Source of the DNA: Neospora caninum Liverpool
Lineage: Eukaryota > Apicomplexa > Conoidasida > Eucoccidiorida > Sarcocystidae
Reading direction: 5' to 3'
Assembly: GCF_000208865.1 (NCBI RefSeq)
Contig: NC_018395.1
Location: 3,379,920 to 3,443,919 of the forward strand
Length of the DNA: 64,000 nt
The notes beneath the pieces are model-generated. The model was not told the DNA's origin. It ran no database searches and saw only the letters and a program-made list of their open reading frames with translations. This document shows positions 33,259 through 46,300 of this stretch, piece after piece. The translations under genes and the position numbers were made by a program. Each line of letters starts with the position of its first letter. Position 1 is the stretch's first letter.

Positions 33259-34636
33259 TACGTATGTACGCATAGTTGGGGGGTCATCTACAGATTAGTT
33301 TGTTTTGGAACACTCCTGTCGTTGATGCATGCCCACTGAGAAGCTTTTTCTTCCAGTTCTGACTCTCGTCGGAATGCCATGCATGCGTTTCTGGGGGCCG
33401 GAGGCAGGCACAAACAGAACAACGACGCAGATGGCGGCCGTGACCCCGGCGGGAGTTTCACGTTTCCAAATCCGGCTTCTGTCAAAAACCTCCAATCAAA
33501 CAACTGGGATCCATCGCTGGTGGTATACGTCTTTTCACGCATACACGTATATGTACAGAGATGGACAGCGAGATATAGATGAACAACTATATATAGATAT
33601 ACATGCAGATATAGATGGAGGGATGGATATGCATGTAGCGTAGGTCACGAAGTATCTGTAGATGCACAGAGGGGTATTCTGAATTCGAAGATCGATGCTT
33701 GGTGTGGAGTCTGAATCAGAAACGAAGGTTCTAGGAAATAGCCTAGCGAAGGGCTTCTTTCCTTTGGATCTTCTTTGTCGTCAGCTCTGCTGTTTTCTCG
33801 TTTGCTCGTCTCCGGCTTTTTTCTCTTCCACCTTCGATGTCTTCTGAATTGCTGCATGCGTTGCGCATGCCGCGAGACACGCCGCTAGGAAGCTTTAAAA
33901 CCCCAGCTCACAAGAGCAGCCAAGATACGAAAGGACACAAAAAAGAGATGTATTAGTGGGAAACGAAGAGAGCATGGGACCAGACATTCTCTGTGTGCTG
34001 AACCGGAAGGGTCGGCATGCGACCGCACAAAAGACGAAAAGCCGACAGCTTTTCCACAGCCGCCCGTACCAGTACCACCCTCTGTGTCTTTCCTTTTTTC
34101 TCTCTCTCTCTGTCCTTCTTTTCCCATTTTTTACACGTGACAAATCTTCTCGCTTCTCGTAGGTGCCGCGGTTTTGGCTGAGTGCATCCGTCATCGGGAG
34201 ACGCGCACATGTCTCTCTTCTCCTGTCTCCTGACCCCCGTCTCTTGTCTCTCTGCCCTCTTCTTCCACCTTGTTTCCGTCTCCTGTCCTCCTTGTTCCTC
34301 TCTTCTTCTCGCGTTCTGGCGTTCTTTCCTTCTTCTTGCTCGCGGTGCTGGTTTCCTCTTCTTCCGGTAGCCTTCCGCGTTTCCGCCGAGTTTCTTTCTC
34401 TCTCGGCTGTTCGCTGAGCGCATTTGTCGCTCACCTGTATCTGTCTTGCTGCCGGCTGTATGACCGCCCTGCTGAGCTGTTTTCTTTGCATCGAAGAAGG
34501 GTGAAGGCGAAGGCGACCTAGCACGCGAGGAGAAGACCTAGAAGAGCCGGGGCGCCGAGCGGGGGCCGAGACCGTGAAGACTGGAGACGAAAGAGAAGCA
34601 AGGAGAAAGAAGAGAACAGCGAGAAAGACGGAGGAA

Positions 34637-37600
34637 ATGGAGGCGAGCAAGGCCACAGAAGAGTGTGGCAGGCAGGCCTCGTGGAGAGGGAAGGACAAAG
34701 AGGATGGCGTAGATGAAGAAGGCGACAGCAACGAAGACGAGAGACTCAACGCACATCCGCTGGAAGCTCCACGGTGGAGTGTGATGCTTCAAGATGCACT
34801 TGAAACATATTTCAACAAGTATCGCTCTTTGTCTTTCGTCTTGCTTTCTCGTTTCTTTCTCGCTTCTCTCTCGCTCTAGGACGCGCGCGCGATCTCCCCG
34901 TTTCTCGCCTTTTGGCGTCTTTCTCTTTGGATTCCAGCAATCTCGAATCCCCTCTCTTTTTTCCCTCTTTCTCGCTCCACGCTGCCCACAATTCTCACGC
35001 TACTTTTGCCGCCACGACTCTGCTTTGCTCTTCTGCTTTCCTCTTCAGCTGTCTTCTCGCCGAACGAGGCCTTCCGGGTTCTCTTTCGAAACGCCCCGCC
35101 TTTCCCTTTCCGTGCAGTTTTCTCCCGCGTTTCCTTGCTGTTTCGTCCCTCGTTCTCCTCTGTAAACCAGCCTCTGTTTGTGTCTCTTCTAAAGGCGGTG
35201 GTCTTCAATATCCTACCGGCTCTTCATGTCCCCCGCAAGTGTCCCTTGTATATACTCCCCAGAAAAGGTTTGTAAACAGTCGCGGCTCATGAGAAGCACA
35301 AGAGAACTTGGATCCAGTAAACGTCACTTACTGTTCGCCAACCCGGCGCATCCTCTCGCCCCCGTGCACGGCCTGGCAGCGCTTGATCTCTGTCTCTTCT
35401 TTTCCGTTGTTTTCTCTCCGTGGCCACCCCCTTGAGCGGTGTCTTTCTTGCGCCCTACGCGGCACTATCTCGTCAGTTTCATTTCGCGTTTCTTTTTTCC
35501 TTTTACCTTTTCTCTACAGAGGCGTCCCCGTCCCGTCAGTGGGGTCGAGCGCGCTGAAGGAAAGCCAGGCGATCACCCCAGACAGTTTTGTTCACCGACA
35601 GTTCATTCACGACGCAGACGGGGTCTTCTACAAAATCGAAGCCACGGCCCCATTCCCTGCATCGTACTCCCCTTCGTCCTTCTCCCACTCTTCCTCCTCT
35701 TCCTCTTCCTCCTCTTCGTCCTCTTCGTCCTCTTCGTCTTCCTCCGCTTCTTCTTCTTTTGTCTGTGGTGCGTGTCGTGAGGCTAATGAGAGCGAGGCGT
35801 CTTCCGTCCCTTCCCGGCGTCGGAGCTCGTTTTCCGTTCGGTGTCCTTCCCCCGCCTCGTCTCCTTCAGACGAAGACAGCGCTGCGTCTCCCGTGAAGAA
35901 ACGGTGCGTCGACGGGGGCTGGGAAGGCCTGTCTCCGGAGTTCGTCGAGCCCTCGCAAGTTCTCCTGTATGTTTCCTACCCTCACTTCCAAGGTGTCTGG
36001 ACTGCAGGAGCCTCCGGTAGGTCAGCCGTCTCACCTCGTCTGGCGTTCGCGTGCGCTTCCTTTTCGAAGTGATTCGTCGCCGAGGGATTCGCTTCCGGCC
36101 CTCGCCATCCACTGCGGCTCTCTTCTCCCTCTTCTTTCACATCCCTTCTCTCTTCATGCTCCTGTCCTCTCTCTTCTTTTTCCTCTCCTCTCTCTTCTTG
36201 TTCCTCTCCCCCTTCTCCTTCCTCTTCTCTTTTTTCTCCTTCCCTCCCTTCCCTCCTCTTCTGACGCAGTGCGTGCGCACGAACTCGATTCCCCAATCTG
36301 TCTGTGCTCGTTTATCAGTTCCTCAGTTCAGCTGTAGTGTGTCTTCCTCTCCACGTCTGTTTCGTTTCTCTCTCTGCAGAAGTTTTGCTTCACTACCTCA
36401 CCGGCAAGGAACTCGCGGAATGCCGCGTGATGGCCCTCGACCGAACAGCCTGCCGCTACGACCTCCTCATCGAAGTCGCCGGCCTGCCCAAAGCCCCCGC
36501 GTTGCGTAGGTTTCTTTCGCCCGCGGTCTCGGATTTCCTCTTTTCTCCTTTGGCTCGCTCTTCTTCGTTTTACACAGCTGTGCCTTGCTTCGCGCTCGGC
36601 CTTCTCTCGTCCTCGGATTCTGCTTTCCTTCCTCGCGCTTTGAAAAAAGTTCACACTCTTCCTCTGTATGCCTCCTCTTCTCGCTCCGTGTCGGCACTCT
36701 CGTGGCGTCGCGAATCTCGGATTTGCGGCCTTGGTGGTCTCCGCTCACGAAGCAGTCATCCGCCTGTGTCCCTGTATCCCCCACCGTCCCCCGTCCGTCG
36801 TCTTTCTCCCAATGCTTCTTCTCTTTCTGGCTTCTTTTTCCCTGCGTCGTTCTCCTCAGCCCTCGCTGGAGATGCGGCCGCCGTGCCTGTGCGCCTCTGG
36901 TCCTGTGCGCGTCTCGTGCCTCGCCTCGTAGCCCCTCGGAGTGGAGTCGCTCTTCTCCCTTTGCTTCCCGGTTATGTCTTCCGGTTATGTCGGTGCACAG
37001 GAAGTGAGCTGGCCTTCCAGCTTTCGCGTCTTCGCTGGAGACTTCAGTGCGGGCCTCTCCAGCGCTTCTTTCGATCCGTGAGTCGCTTTTCTCTTCTGTC
37101 GCGGAACCTGCGTCGAGGGCAGCGATGCAGCCTCTCGCGTCTCACAGAGTGAACGGTCAGTCTCTGCTCTCTCCACGCTGCCGGAGCGCGCCTTTCCCCT
37201 CCGTGTCTCTCGCGCGCCTTTCCCCTCCGTGTCTCCCGCGCGCCTCCGCTGGCCTTCAGGCTTCCTCTTCGCTTTCGCTTTTCCGGTTTTCAGTCCTTCC
37301 TGACGCCCCGCTCTCCCGTCGAATTCCCTATCTCGCCTGGTAACGCTGTAGCGACTCCTGTCGTGGCGTGTGTCTCCTTCCACTGCACCCGGCCGCTTCT
37401 TCCTGCGTGCTTTCCTTGCCTCTTGTGCGTCTTCTCTCTCCACTCTCTCCCCTCTCTGTCTGCGCCGCGTCCGCGCCTCTCTCTCGCGACGTTCTTTCGC
37501 CATCTCCCTGCTCGAACAAGCGTTCTCCAGGACTTGTCGCGCCGCGCGAGCACACGCAGCGGGAGGCGGCGAGAGGGCGACAGCGAGAGAAAGAAACACA

Positions 37601-40430
37601 AGCACACTGTGAAAAAGGTGGTCTTGAGAGACGGCGAGAGCATTTATTTGTACTCGACTCGCGCGTATACTGCCCCGGAAACAGCCGAAAACGGAGAGGG
37701 GAGGCGCAAGAAAAACGGAGAGTCGCCGACTGTGAAGCCGGCGGATCTGAAGTCTCCGCCCTCAGACCCCGACGAAGACGAAAGGAGAATCGTTCATGTG
37801 GTAGGGCCAAATGGGAGTGGAAAGCAGTTTTTCGCAGTTTTCGCCTCCACTTTTGCATGCACGCAACAGTGCACATCCGTGCTACTGCCGCCTCGGTCGT
37901 CTCTCGGATTCACTCTTCTTCGTGCTGGGCATCGCTACCTCGGCCCCTCCTACTCGAGCAACGCCCTACTGTGTCTTGTCTGCTCTACGCCCTCTTCGTC
38001 AGGTGCTTTCTGTCGTTCTCGCTCTTGCTTCTCCCTCGTCTCAGATCCGGCTTTTTCGTTCTGTTTCTCGGGTGTCTCGAGTGGCTGTTTGCCTTTCCCT
38101 ACTCGGTGTTCTCCCTTTTTCTGTTTCTCCTTGCGGCATTGCCAGCCCAATCGCGGCTGGAGAAGCATGTCAGCTTCTTCGGTCGGGGCTCTGTCTCGTT
38201 GGGACCAGCCTCCGTGCTCGCCTCAGACGTCTTCTTTGTCTTTGGTTTCTTCTTTTGGTGGACTTGTTTTTCATCTTCGAGCAGCTTCTGTTGTCCTGTC
38301 CGCGGTGCGCATCTCGCAGGTTTTTTGCTGGTCGGTCGACAGACTGAATGTGTGTGACGCATACACGGCCCGTCGCTGCGCGCAGGTACGTCTGGGTCTT
38401 GCTCAGCTCTTCTTCTGTTCTTCCTTTCTTCTCTCTCTTCTCTTTCGTTTCTCCCTCCTTTTCCCGTTTCTCGGCTTCTCGTCAATTTCTCTCTTTTTTC
38501 TCCCCCCTCTTCTATTCTCTCTTTTCTTCTCTCCTTCGTCTCCTTCCCTTCGTTCATTATCTGGTGCATCTTCGCCTCGTTTCTCGGCGCCATCTTTCTC
38601 CGGCGTAATTTTTTTCCGAGTCGCCGCATCTTCGTGTTTCGTTTCTTGTCTTTTCAAGGACGTCGCGGCCTCGCTCCGCCAAAGCGTCGCCGCGACGACG
38701 CGCGACGAAGACTCGCCTTTTCTCCAAGTTTCGGTGTCTTCGCAGTTGCCTCTTCCAGCGGCAGGTGGGCGCATCGAACGGCAGAAATCGACGGTGTACA
38801 TCCAGCGCTCTTGTTTTCTCGACTCCCCCCAGACCGCTGGAAGCCCCTCGATGAACAAAGAGACGTCAGCTGTCGTACACGGGGAGGGAATTGCTTCCCA
38901 ACCTCCCTCTTCCTCTCCGTGATTCTTGTCGCTCCGGCACGGCCCCTGACCGTCTACGGCGTATACATGTACACATATTTATATCTCTTTTTGTTTACAT
39001 AGATACAGGCATAATTTCTGAATGCTGTGTGTACAGCCGCATGCAAGCGCGCGCGTTCATCTATCTGCCTCTCTGTTTATCTAGACATGCTACGCTTGAT
39101 ACAAATATATATATATATATATATATGTGAGTATATGTACATTTGGACATGGGTGTGGAGAATGCATCGCCCCGGGATCCGAGAGCTTCTGGTGTCTTTC
39201 GCCACGTTGGAGTTGCCGTGCGTTGGTTTGCTGAATCAAGTCTGCATCTGTGTTCTCGGATTTCGCGGCTGCGACGTTCTGTGTTGATTCGCTGTGGCGA
39301 CTCGTTCAGGGTACGAAGAAACTCGGAGCCGCCGACGCGAGAGGCAACCGTCGACGTCTGCTTCTTCCGCGGCGTCTTCTTCCTGTCCTGCGCCGCCGTC
39401 TTCGCTTCCTCCAGTTTGTTTAACCCTCAGTATGTCTGTCTCCCTCTCAATCGGTTTTGCCTCGGGACAATGTGGCCTGTCTCCCCCGCTTCCTGTGCAG
39501 CTGTCAAGTTTCCTGCTTCCTGTTTGTCGTCCTCACCTTTCGTTTCTCGTCTCTGTGCCCGCGAAAATCTGCCTCCCCTGCGCGCTCCCTTTTTGTCGCT
39601 TCTCTTTCTCAAGTTTTAATGACGCTTGTCTCTCGTAAAAGCGTTCGCACACGTCCCCTCTTTTTGCCGTCTTTGCTTCGTCACTCTCTCATGTTTTCAT
39701 CTTCTGTGCCTCAGTCTTTTCAGGCGCTGCCTGGCCTCTTTTTCCTCTCATGTTCGTTTTTATCCTTTCCCTTAACTTCTCTTCCTGTCAGCTTTCTCTG
39801 CCACAACAGGCGCATGCGCTTTCCTCTCTGTTCTGGTTTTCTGCTTCTCCTTCCCGCGATTTTCTGTCGCCAGGCTTCGACGGTACCGCGGCCTTCGCGC
39901 CTTCTCTGCCGTCCATGACGCGCTGCATGCGAGCTCTGGCTCTCTCCGAAATCCGTGAGCCTTCACGTCACTCGCCTATCGCTGAGGCGGCACCTGTCCG
40001 TTTCGTCCACTGGTTCTCTCTGGCTAGGAATCTCCGCGGCTGCTCGCTGTCGCTCTCGAAATAAACACCTTGCTACGCAGCCACATCCACAGCCCCATCG
40101 CGCGGGGCCTCGCTAGCTGCCAATGCCCCTGGAGATAGGCAGACGACACGGCCGCGTCTGTGTTTTTCTCTACATCTGCGCAGCTCTACACACATGTGCA
40201 TAATGTGTTTCTGTGTATATTTGATTCGTGTCTCCTCTCTCTCGCGTCCTTTTTGTCGCTGTTCTTTTTCTCTTCTCGTTCTCATGACGGACTGCGTTGC
40301 CTCCTGTCGCTTTCACTTCTTCTTGCCTGCAGTTGTGTCGGTTTACCCCTTCGTCTTTGAGCGGCTTCTTCGAGCGGAGAAGATGCTGTTCAAAAGGGTG
40401 ACTCGCGATGCCATGTCTCTTGTATACTAA
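34637..40430 (+). CDS. ARPC2: Arp2/3 complex subunit 2 (p34-Arc) homologue, ten exons
   Basis: ARPC2 is a core scaffold of the Arp2/3 actin-branching complex and contacts the mother filament. Exons 34637..34818, 35520..36016, 36380..36505, 37001..37077, 37531..37800, 38320..38385, 38659..38764, 39310..39429, 39874..39954 and 40333..40430 join in phase throughout to 540 residues (animal ARPC2 about 300). Family blocks appear in order: VMLQDALETYF (start helix), DADGVFYKI (92-100; family DFDGVLYHI), LLYVSYPHFQ, ASEVLLHYLTGKELAECRV, YDLLIEVAGLPKAPALRRSE, WRLQCGPLQRFF, KVVLRDGESIYLYST (family YRDDETMYVES), RRIVHVVFCWSVDR (RVTVVFSTVFKD), PFLQVSVSSQLPL (PQVLFSHREPPL), VCLTLSF, and a closing helix VYPFVFERLLRAEKMLFKRV (AYIHTRMRAKTSDFLKVL). 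The extra length is a Ser-repeat insert (exon 2), a charged insert (exon 5) and a Ser/Pro insert (exon 8). The start is the first in-frame ATG. Weakest donors: 36505 and 38764. Confidence 0.82.
35685..35758. repeat. TCC/TCT trinucleotide run coding poly-Ser
   Basis: An in-frame serine run inside exon 2 of the ARPC2-like gene, placed between two conserved strands of the family fold. Probably length-variable. Confidence 0.85.
39100..39128. repeat. TA microsatellite in ARPC2-like intron 7
   Basis: About twelve TA units in the long intron between exons 7 and 8. Confidence 0.85.
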
Positions 40431-43357
40431 CGTTTCCATCTCGTATCTCTCTCTGTGTTCCCGTCTCAGCGTCACTTTTTTCGTTTCCTCTTTTCCCGCC
40501 GCTCTGCTTCCTTTTCATCTCCGGCTTCCTCTTCCTGCGCTTGTCTCTGCGCTGTTTCGCAGTGCTTGCCAGCTTTGTCGCTCTCGTCAGAGTGTCTTTT
40601 CCCTTTCGTCTGTGTCTTTCCTCTCGCCCTGCGTTTTCCTGTCCATCTCTCCATTCGCGGTTCTTTTCGCCTGTCGGTTTCCCTGCTCGTGTCGTCTCCC
40701 AACACGCTTCCCGTGGCGAACGTGAGAACGAAAGAGAGGAGAATCGGCACTGCGAGTCGAAAAGGCGTACGGGGCGGAGACGAGCAGAAAGCAGAAAAAC
40801 GGAAACACGAAGAACGTGTGAGGAAGAAGAGGCGTCGCTGGGGACGGAGACAAGAAACGGTGAAGAGGAAAAAGTGGAAGACGAGCGAGGGTCACCGGAC
40901 AGGGTCAGAAACGTTTGTTGTCAAGAGTTGGGATTTCTGCTGGCTTCAACTGGCAAGGAGCCACTCCAGATCTACTGTAGAGAGTCGCGGGCCTCAGCAC
41001 AGAATGCCACGAGCGACAACTGGAAGTCTCCGCTGCAAAACTCCAACACACTGTTCCAGACACCAAGCTCCCCCCGTCCTTGCGATATCAAATTGTGCAC
41101 CGGTAGTCAAGTAGAAATCGACGCACATACACACATACCCCTAGGAAACGTCTCTTTTCCGGCTGTAGCGAGAAACATTGGATGCTTCACTCCCCTCAGA
41201 CCGAAAGGGAATTGTCTTTCACGTGTAGGTTTCACGCGTTCTTTGCGTGATTGCCCTAGACTGGCACCGCGTGCCGTACGTTCACCGGAAACGACAAATG
41301 GATGTCGCTCCGACTGAGCTCGGGGAAGATCCCTCCCGCGAATTCCCTTGTCGCAATCTCCTTAACTCGCGCGCCGCTCTTTGGAAATCTACACACGCCC
41401 TGTCCTTGAAGCGGAGCGCTGATCAGTGAGAGGGATTGCCCTTGGCACTAGTGCAGAACTGAAATGGAAGGAAGCGGCAAGTGTTCTGCTTTCTGGAGGT
41501 CTAAGGGGAAGAAGACAAGACAAAAGAGTCGAGGTGGAGGCGTGGTCCGCCCGATCGTGCTGGCGTGACTCCCGAGCTCTCCACTTTGTTGCATTCGAGA
41601 AGAGAGTGGTGTTCCCCAAAACCCACGAACTGCATTACTGGAAGTCCGTACTGGTCTTCAACACACAGGAATAGCTGGTGACTGGGCCGTTTGCTAGGGG
41701 TGTACATTTAACTATCGCTCAAAAAGTCTAGGATCTCGCCGCTCTGGTGTCTCCAGCGCGTTATCATTTCGCGGCGCCTCTCTGATAATCGTCCACATGT
41801 TAGTCTAATCCGACTTTCCCCATCTCGCTGTGATGTTCAAGTAAAGGGGATTTGAGTAACAGAGAGGAGGGAGACGTGCGGGTTTGGATAGCGCGGCCGA
41901 TCTCGGCTCCGTCCAGGGATGTCTCTTTCGGCGAAGGCATGCCTGTGTGTAGGCACACAGACGCATCCGCCTAGTATCTCCATCTCTAGAGCTCTTTCTG
42001 GTGTGACAACTCCTTTTATGCGCCCGGATAGTCTGTGTCCGTGCATGCAGCTTTTCCGGGGGTGCGAGCGAATCACGGGGCTCGTTCGTCGGCCGCTTCT
42101 GGTTTCTGTCAAGATTCGCCCGCCTCTTCAAAATCCAAGGGGGGAAGGACACCTTGCGTCTTTCAACGCTGTCCCGTCAAGGGTACGTGCAGTCTTTCCC
42201 TTCGTAACACTTGTTTTCTCCCTACCAGGCGGGAGAGAAACAGTCTAGCCGCCACCTGCGAGAGTGGAGTGACGGGCTGCGTGAGTGAAAAGAACGCAGC
42301 TTCCGTGCATTCAAGGAACGCCTAGGGACTACGCAAGCTGCTAGCTGGGTGACTGCCGACCAGAGCCTGCAGGCCGAAGCGTCCTCTTTCGAGAGTTTTC
42401 ACTCGTCTATTCGGGAAGCAAGACCTCGGACGACTCCTTGCCACGAGGGCCGAACCGAGACCGGTTCCTGTGATTCAATCGAGCATCCCGCTGGTTTTCG
42501 TCCCATGGATCGACCCTTCTAGGCATGGCTGCTGCGCAACTTCTGTCTGCGACGGACCAGCGTTTACATAGAAACGCTGAAGAAGAAACACACCGAACGT
42601 TGCTTTTCATTCTCTGTTTATGCTCCGCCGTCCCCCGCTGTTTACGTGTGCCGACTTTGCGGCTCTCGCTCGCTCCACGATTCGCTGGTTGTGAATCTAG
42701 CCGGTGAAAGCGTGGCAAGCGCTAGCTTTCGCATTCCACAGAAAAGTCTTCCCCTCTCGTTCTGGCGTAACGTCTTTTTTCTCTTTCCTTCTTGGCAATC
42801 GCATATCTGCTTGTTTGGCGCTTTCCAGTCGTTGGCGCGGGGCGGCGCATCTCGCCACCAGAAAAGATAGCAACTTTTTTCTTCGCGTCCGGACCGCGGT
42901 GACCCCCAGGCGGTAGCTGCTTAGTAGTGCTTAAAAAGCGATTTTGGAGAACGAAGTGTCGTTCCCACTGTATAATGTGTTTTTCCTAGTTCCGGTCACT
43001 GCCTCGGTTCTGCCCCTCCAAACCCGCCGGCCGCCGTCTCTCACGCGAACCGCCATCTAGCGGCTGCTCCACAGGCTACAAGGAAAGTGGAAGCGGATGG
43101 TTTTGTGGGTGACCTCGCTCGTTCCGTCTTCTGGAACAAATCGCCGACTCGTCTCATTCGCCGGCTCTCCGTGTTTTCAGCCGGAAAACACCCCGTCGTC
43201 AGTGGGTGTACAGACACCCCAAGTGTGGCGCTGCGGCAACCCTCCCGGCTGGTTGCTTCAGTCAAAAAAATCGGTGGAGATGGCGACACCGGCTGGTGTC
43301 TGACCTTTTCCGGGACGTCCGCTTTTTCCCCCATTTCCGCGTCCCCCTGTCTTCACC
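40431..43357. other. Tandem spacer between ARPC2-like and TMEM184-like genes
   Basis: About 2.9 kb with no supported gene. The left side should hold the ARPC2-like 3' UTR; a 250-codon plus frame (40541..41317) has no ATG start and looks like read-through. The right side (about 42.4-43.3 kb) is GC-rich and would contain the promoter and leader of the next gene. Confidence 0.45.
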
Positions 43358-46300
43358 ATGTTTTTGGAGGAGCCAATTTACCACCAAGCGGCTCTCGTGA
43401 GCGTCTCCGTGGCGGTTGCCATCTCGTGCCTTGTGTTCTTTTCGCACTTGGCCTACGCGTACCACACAGACGTTCCGAACGGCATTTGGCTGCTTCTGTC
43501 ACAACTTCGCCGGTTCTTCTTCCCGCTGTCTTCTCCCTCTTCTTCGGTGTGCAGGCACTTGCCTCAAGTCCGGGAGTGCTCAGCGCCGCCCCGCCAGCCC
43601 CCTCTGTACGTCTGTCGCATTGTCCTGCTGGTTCCCGTCTACGCTCTGACTTCCTATCTTGGCTTGACCTACGCTACCCCACCGCCGTCATCCGGCCGCC
43701 TTCTGGCGCCGATCCTCGCGCAACCTTACCAAGGGACAGGCGGTCTTCCTCTCCGCTTCCCCGCCGCCCAGAGCGGCTCTGAGCTGCAGGACGATGCCTC
43801 TCTGGAGGCGGCCTTCGTCCCCCTGGTGGCCCATGCAGATCCCCCGCCGAGTCGGCGGCTTTCAGCTGTCTCCAACCCTTCGCCTCCGTTGCTGTCCTGG
43901 TCCAGTGGAAGTTTAGCTGTCGCCACCCCGAGAAGGGAGTCCAGGCAGCGCCCGTACTCTTTCCCTTCTCTCGGCGAGGCTGCTTCCGCTGCGGCCGGCT
44001 TGGCCGAGGCCGACGCTGGACAGGCTGCAGCTGAAGGCCTAGGGGAACGTCTTGGGATTGACTTCGAGGGAGTCGAAGAAGGGACTGGTGGCCTATTGGG
44101 ATTCTCTCTCCACGCCGTCCGGGACGTGTACGAGGTGTATGTACTCTACAGCTTCATTGCGCTCGTGATTTCCGTTCTAGGTGGAGAAGAAAGTGCCGTC
44201 GAACAGCTCCACCTCAAGGTGAGAGATGCCGACGACGAAGCCTGAGTGTTCGGTGGGGAAAAGCGGAAAAGAACGAGAAAAGACGCTGGAGACCAAGGCT
44301 GAGAATCCCTGCGAGAGACACCGGAGCCCCGATGCGAGTGGATTCATGGACATGGAGAGAAACAGACGAGAAGGTGGCGAGGGGGACGGGGACACGTGAG
44401 ATATCAGCGGGGGGAGGGGACGATGAAAAGAAGACTGGGCCAGAGACCTTGGCGGCCGACAGAGGGGAGAGGATTGCGAAAAAGGTCAGCATGCGACAAC
44501 GCCGGAAAACGGTCTAGGGGAAGGGAAATGAGCAGACGAAAAGACGGCGGGAAAACAGAGGAGCGAAAGGGGGGGGGGAACCAGGAGAGGTAGGACGGGC
44601 GGAAGCAGAGGAAGACGGTTGACAGAAAAGACAGGGTAAAGCGAGCGCAGGAAGAAGAATCAGAATCATCGGAAGAGCGCGCAAGAAGAAATGCTTGCGT
44701 TCCATGTGCTTTCCCATCCCCTTTGCGCAGGGCAGTTTGCAACACCCATGGCCCTTCAATTTGGTCTTGCCTCCCCTCGACTGCAACAGGTGAGAGGCGC
44801 TCTTCGTTTGGTCTCATGCTTCCTAGCGGTGTTCTTTTCATGCGCTGCGTATCCGCGTTTTCTCTCCTGCGTACTGCGTTTCACACCTCATTCGTGAAAG
44901 AGCCTCACACTGCAACCCTCCGTGCGCTAGCGCCTGTCTCTTCCGCTCCTTACCGCCGCCCGCTGACCGTCCTCACCCGCGCGGCAACTCGTCCTCTTTT
45001 TCGGGCGTTCTCAGGAAGCTGCTGCGGCGCATCAAGCTCGGGGCAGCGCAATTCGTCTTTGTGAAACCGGTCGCAACTGTAAGAGGGAACTCTTTTTCCC
45101 GTATCTCTAAACCTGGTTGTCAACGAGATTCCTGTCTACGTATGTAGCTGCCGCTCCCCTGGTTGTATCTGTTTATCTCTTGCCATCTGTAGCCATTCCG
45201 ATGTGTGTTGCTCTAGAGCTTCGCATCTAGCCGTCTGTTTTTGCATGAATCTGTGCGTGATCTCGTTCTCCCTCCTCAGTCTCGTGGGCAATCTTCAACG
45301 TCCCTCTCTCCTCCGTAAAATTGCCTCTGTTCGCTTTCAATTCAGATACTCAGTCTCCTTTTCAGACAGCGGGGCTTTCTCTACTTCGCAACGGTCAGCA
45401 ACATCTCTGCAGCGGTGAGGCACCATCGGCGACGCCAGCATCATCTCGACACTACCGTCCATGCCTTGCTTGACTGTTAACCAGAATCTCTGTGAACAGT
45501 CTGTAAAGATTTTCTTCCCGGCTGGTACATACAGGCTTAAATATACGTCGGCATGATTACGTACATATTAGTGTCCACCTGTATATATGTATGTATACAT
45601 ACATCTATCTATATCTATATATCTACATCTATATATATGTATATATGAATCAGTATATTTCCACGTGCGTGCGGTTGAGTGGCGAATGTGGAGGTGTTTT
45701 TGTGAGGAGGATTGACGCTTCCTGCCCTTGATCAAAACCGCAGCTGCGCTTTTGCTGTGAGCTGCCGCCGTCTCTGTGTTTTGTGTAGGTCGCCATGTAC
45801 GCGCTGGTTCTCTTCTACTTGGCCGTTCGCCAGCGCCTTCGCGCCTTTCGCCTTCTTCCCAAATTTCTGTGTATAAAGGCAGTTGTCTTCTTCTGTTTCT
45901 GGTAAGGCTCGGATTTCTTTCGCGTTCCTCGTGTCGCGCTCACTGTCGAACTCCCGTTGGGCGTGTGTCGCTGTTCCGTTTCATCCAAAGAGCGGAGCAG
46001 CCTGAAGCCAAGCGAAATCCGTGCCCCGTCTTTTTGGCATTTGTCCTTTCTCCGTCGTCTCTCTCTCTCCTTTTCGCGTTTCTGCTCCACGCTTCCGCTG
46101 CATCTCCGGTGGCTGTAGCCCGTGAGCGCAGAGCCGAGGGGCCGAGCGGGGCCAGTCAGGGTCCGTGTCGGTCGGCCGTCACCAACCTGCTTCGACGCTT
46201 CTTTCTTTTCCCTCAGGCAAGCGCTCGTTCTGCGCTGGCTCGTCGCGCTTCTTCTCTCCGACTTCGAGTCTGGCCCAAACAAGAAACTGACGTTTCTCCA

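Larger units (their letters stand above)
30978..34636. other. Spacer rich in TA and TAGA simple repeats, then a pyrimidine-rich leader
   Basis: No gene is supported between the Mpv17-family gene and the ARPC2-like gene. It contains five microsatellite clusters listed separately. From about 34080 to 34450 the plus strand is almost purely C/T with T-C-T-C runs, probably the leader or first intron region of the ARPC2-like gene. Open frames on the minus strand here are a by-product of that composition. Confidence 0.5.

Noticed and set aside
33895..34749. 284-codon minus-strand frame
   Set aside because: Antisense to the C/T-rich leader and first exon of the ARPC2-like gene; Lys/Arg/Glu low complexity from base composition.
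37801..38319. Walker-A-like string (GPNGSGK) following the fifth ARPC2-like exon
   Set aside because: Reading past a good GTAGGG donor into an intron; splicing at 37800 restores ARPC2 homology, so the P-loop resemblance is chance.
40541..41317. 258-codon plus-strand frame after the ARPC2-like stop
   Set aside because: No ATG start, no domain; fits 3' UTR read-through.
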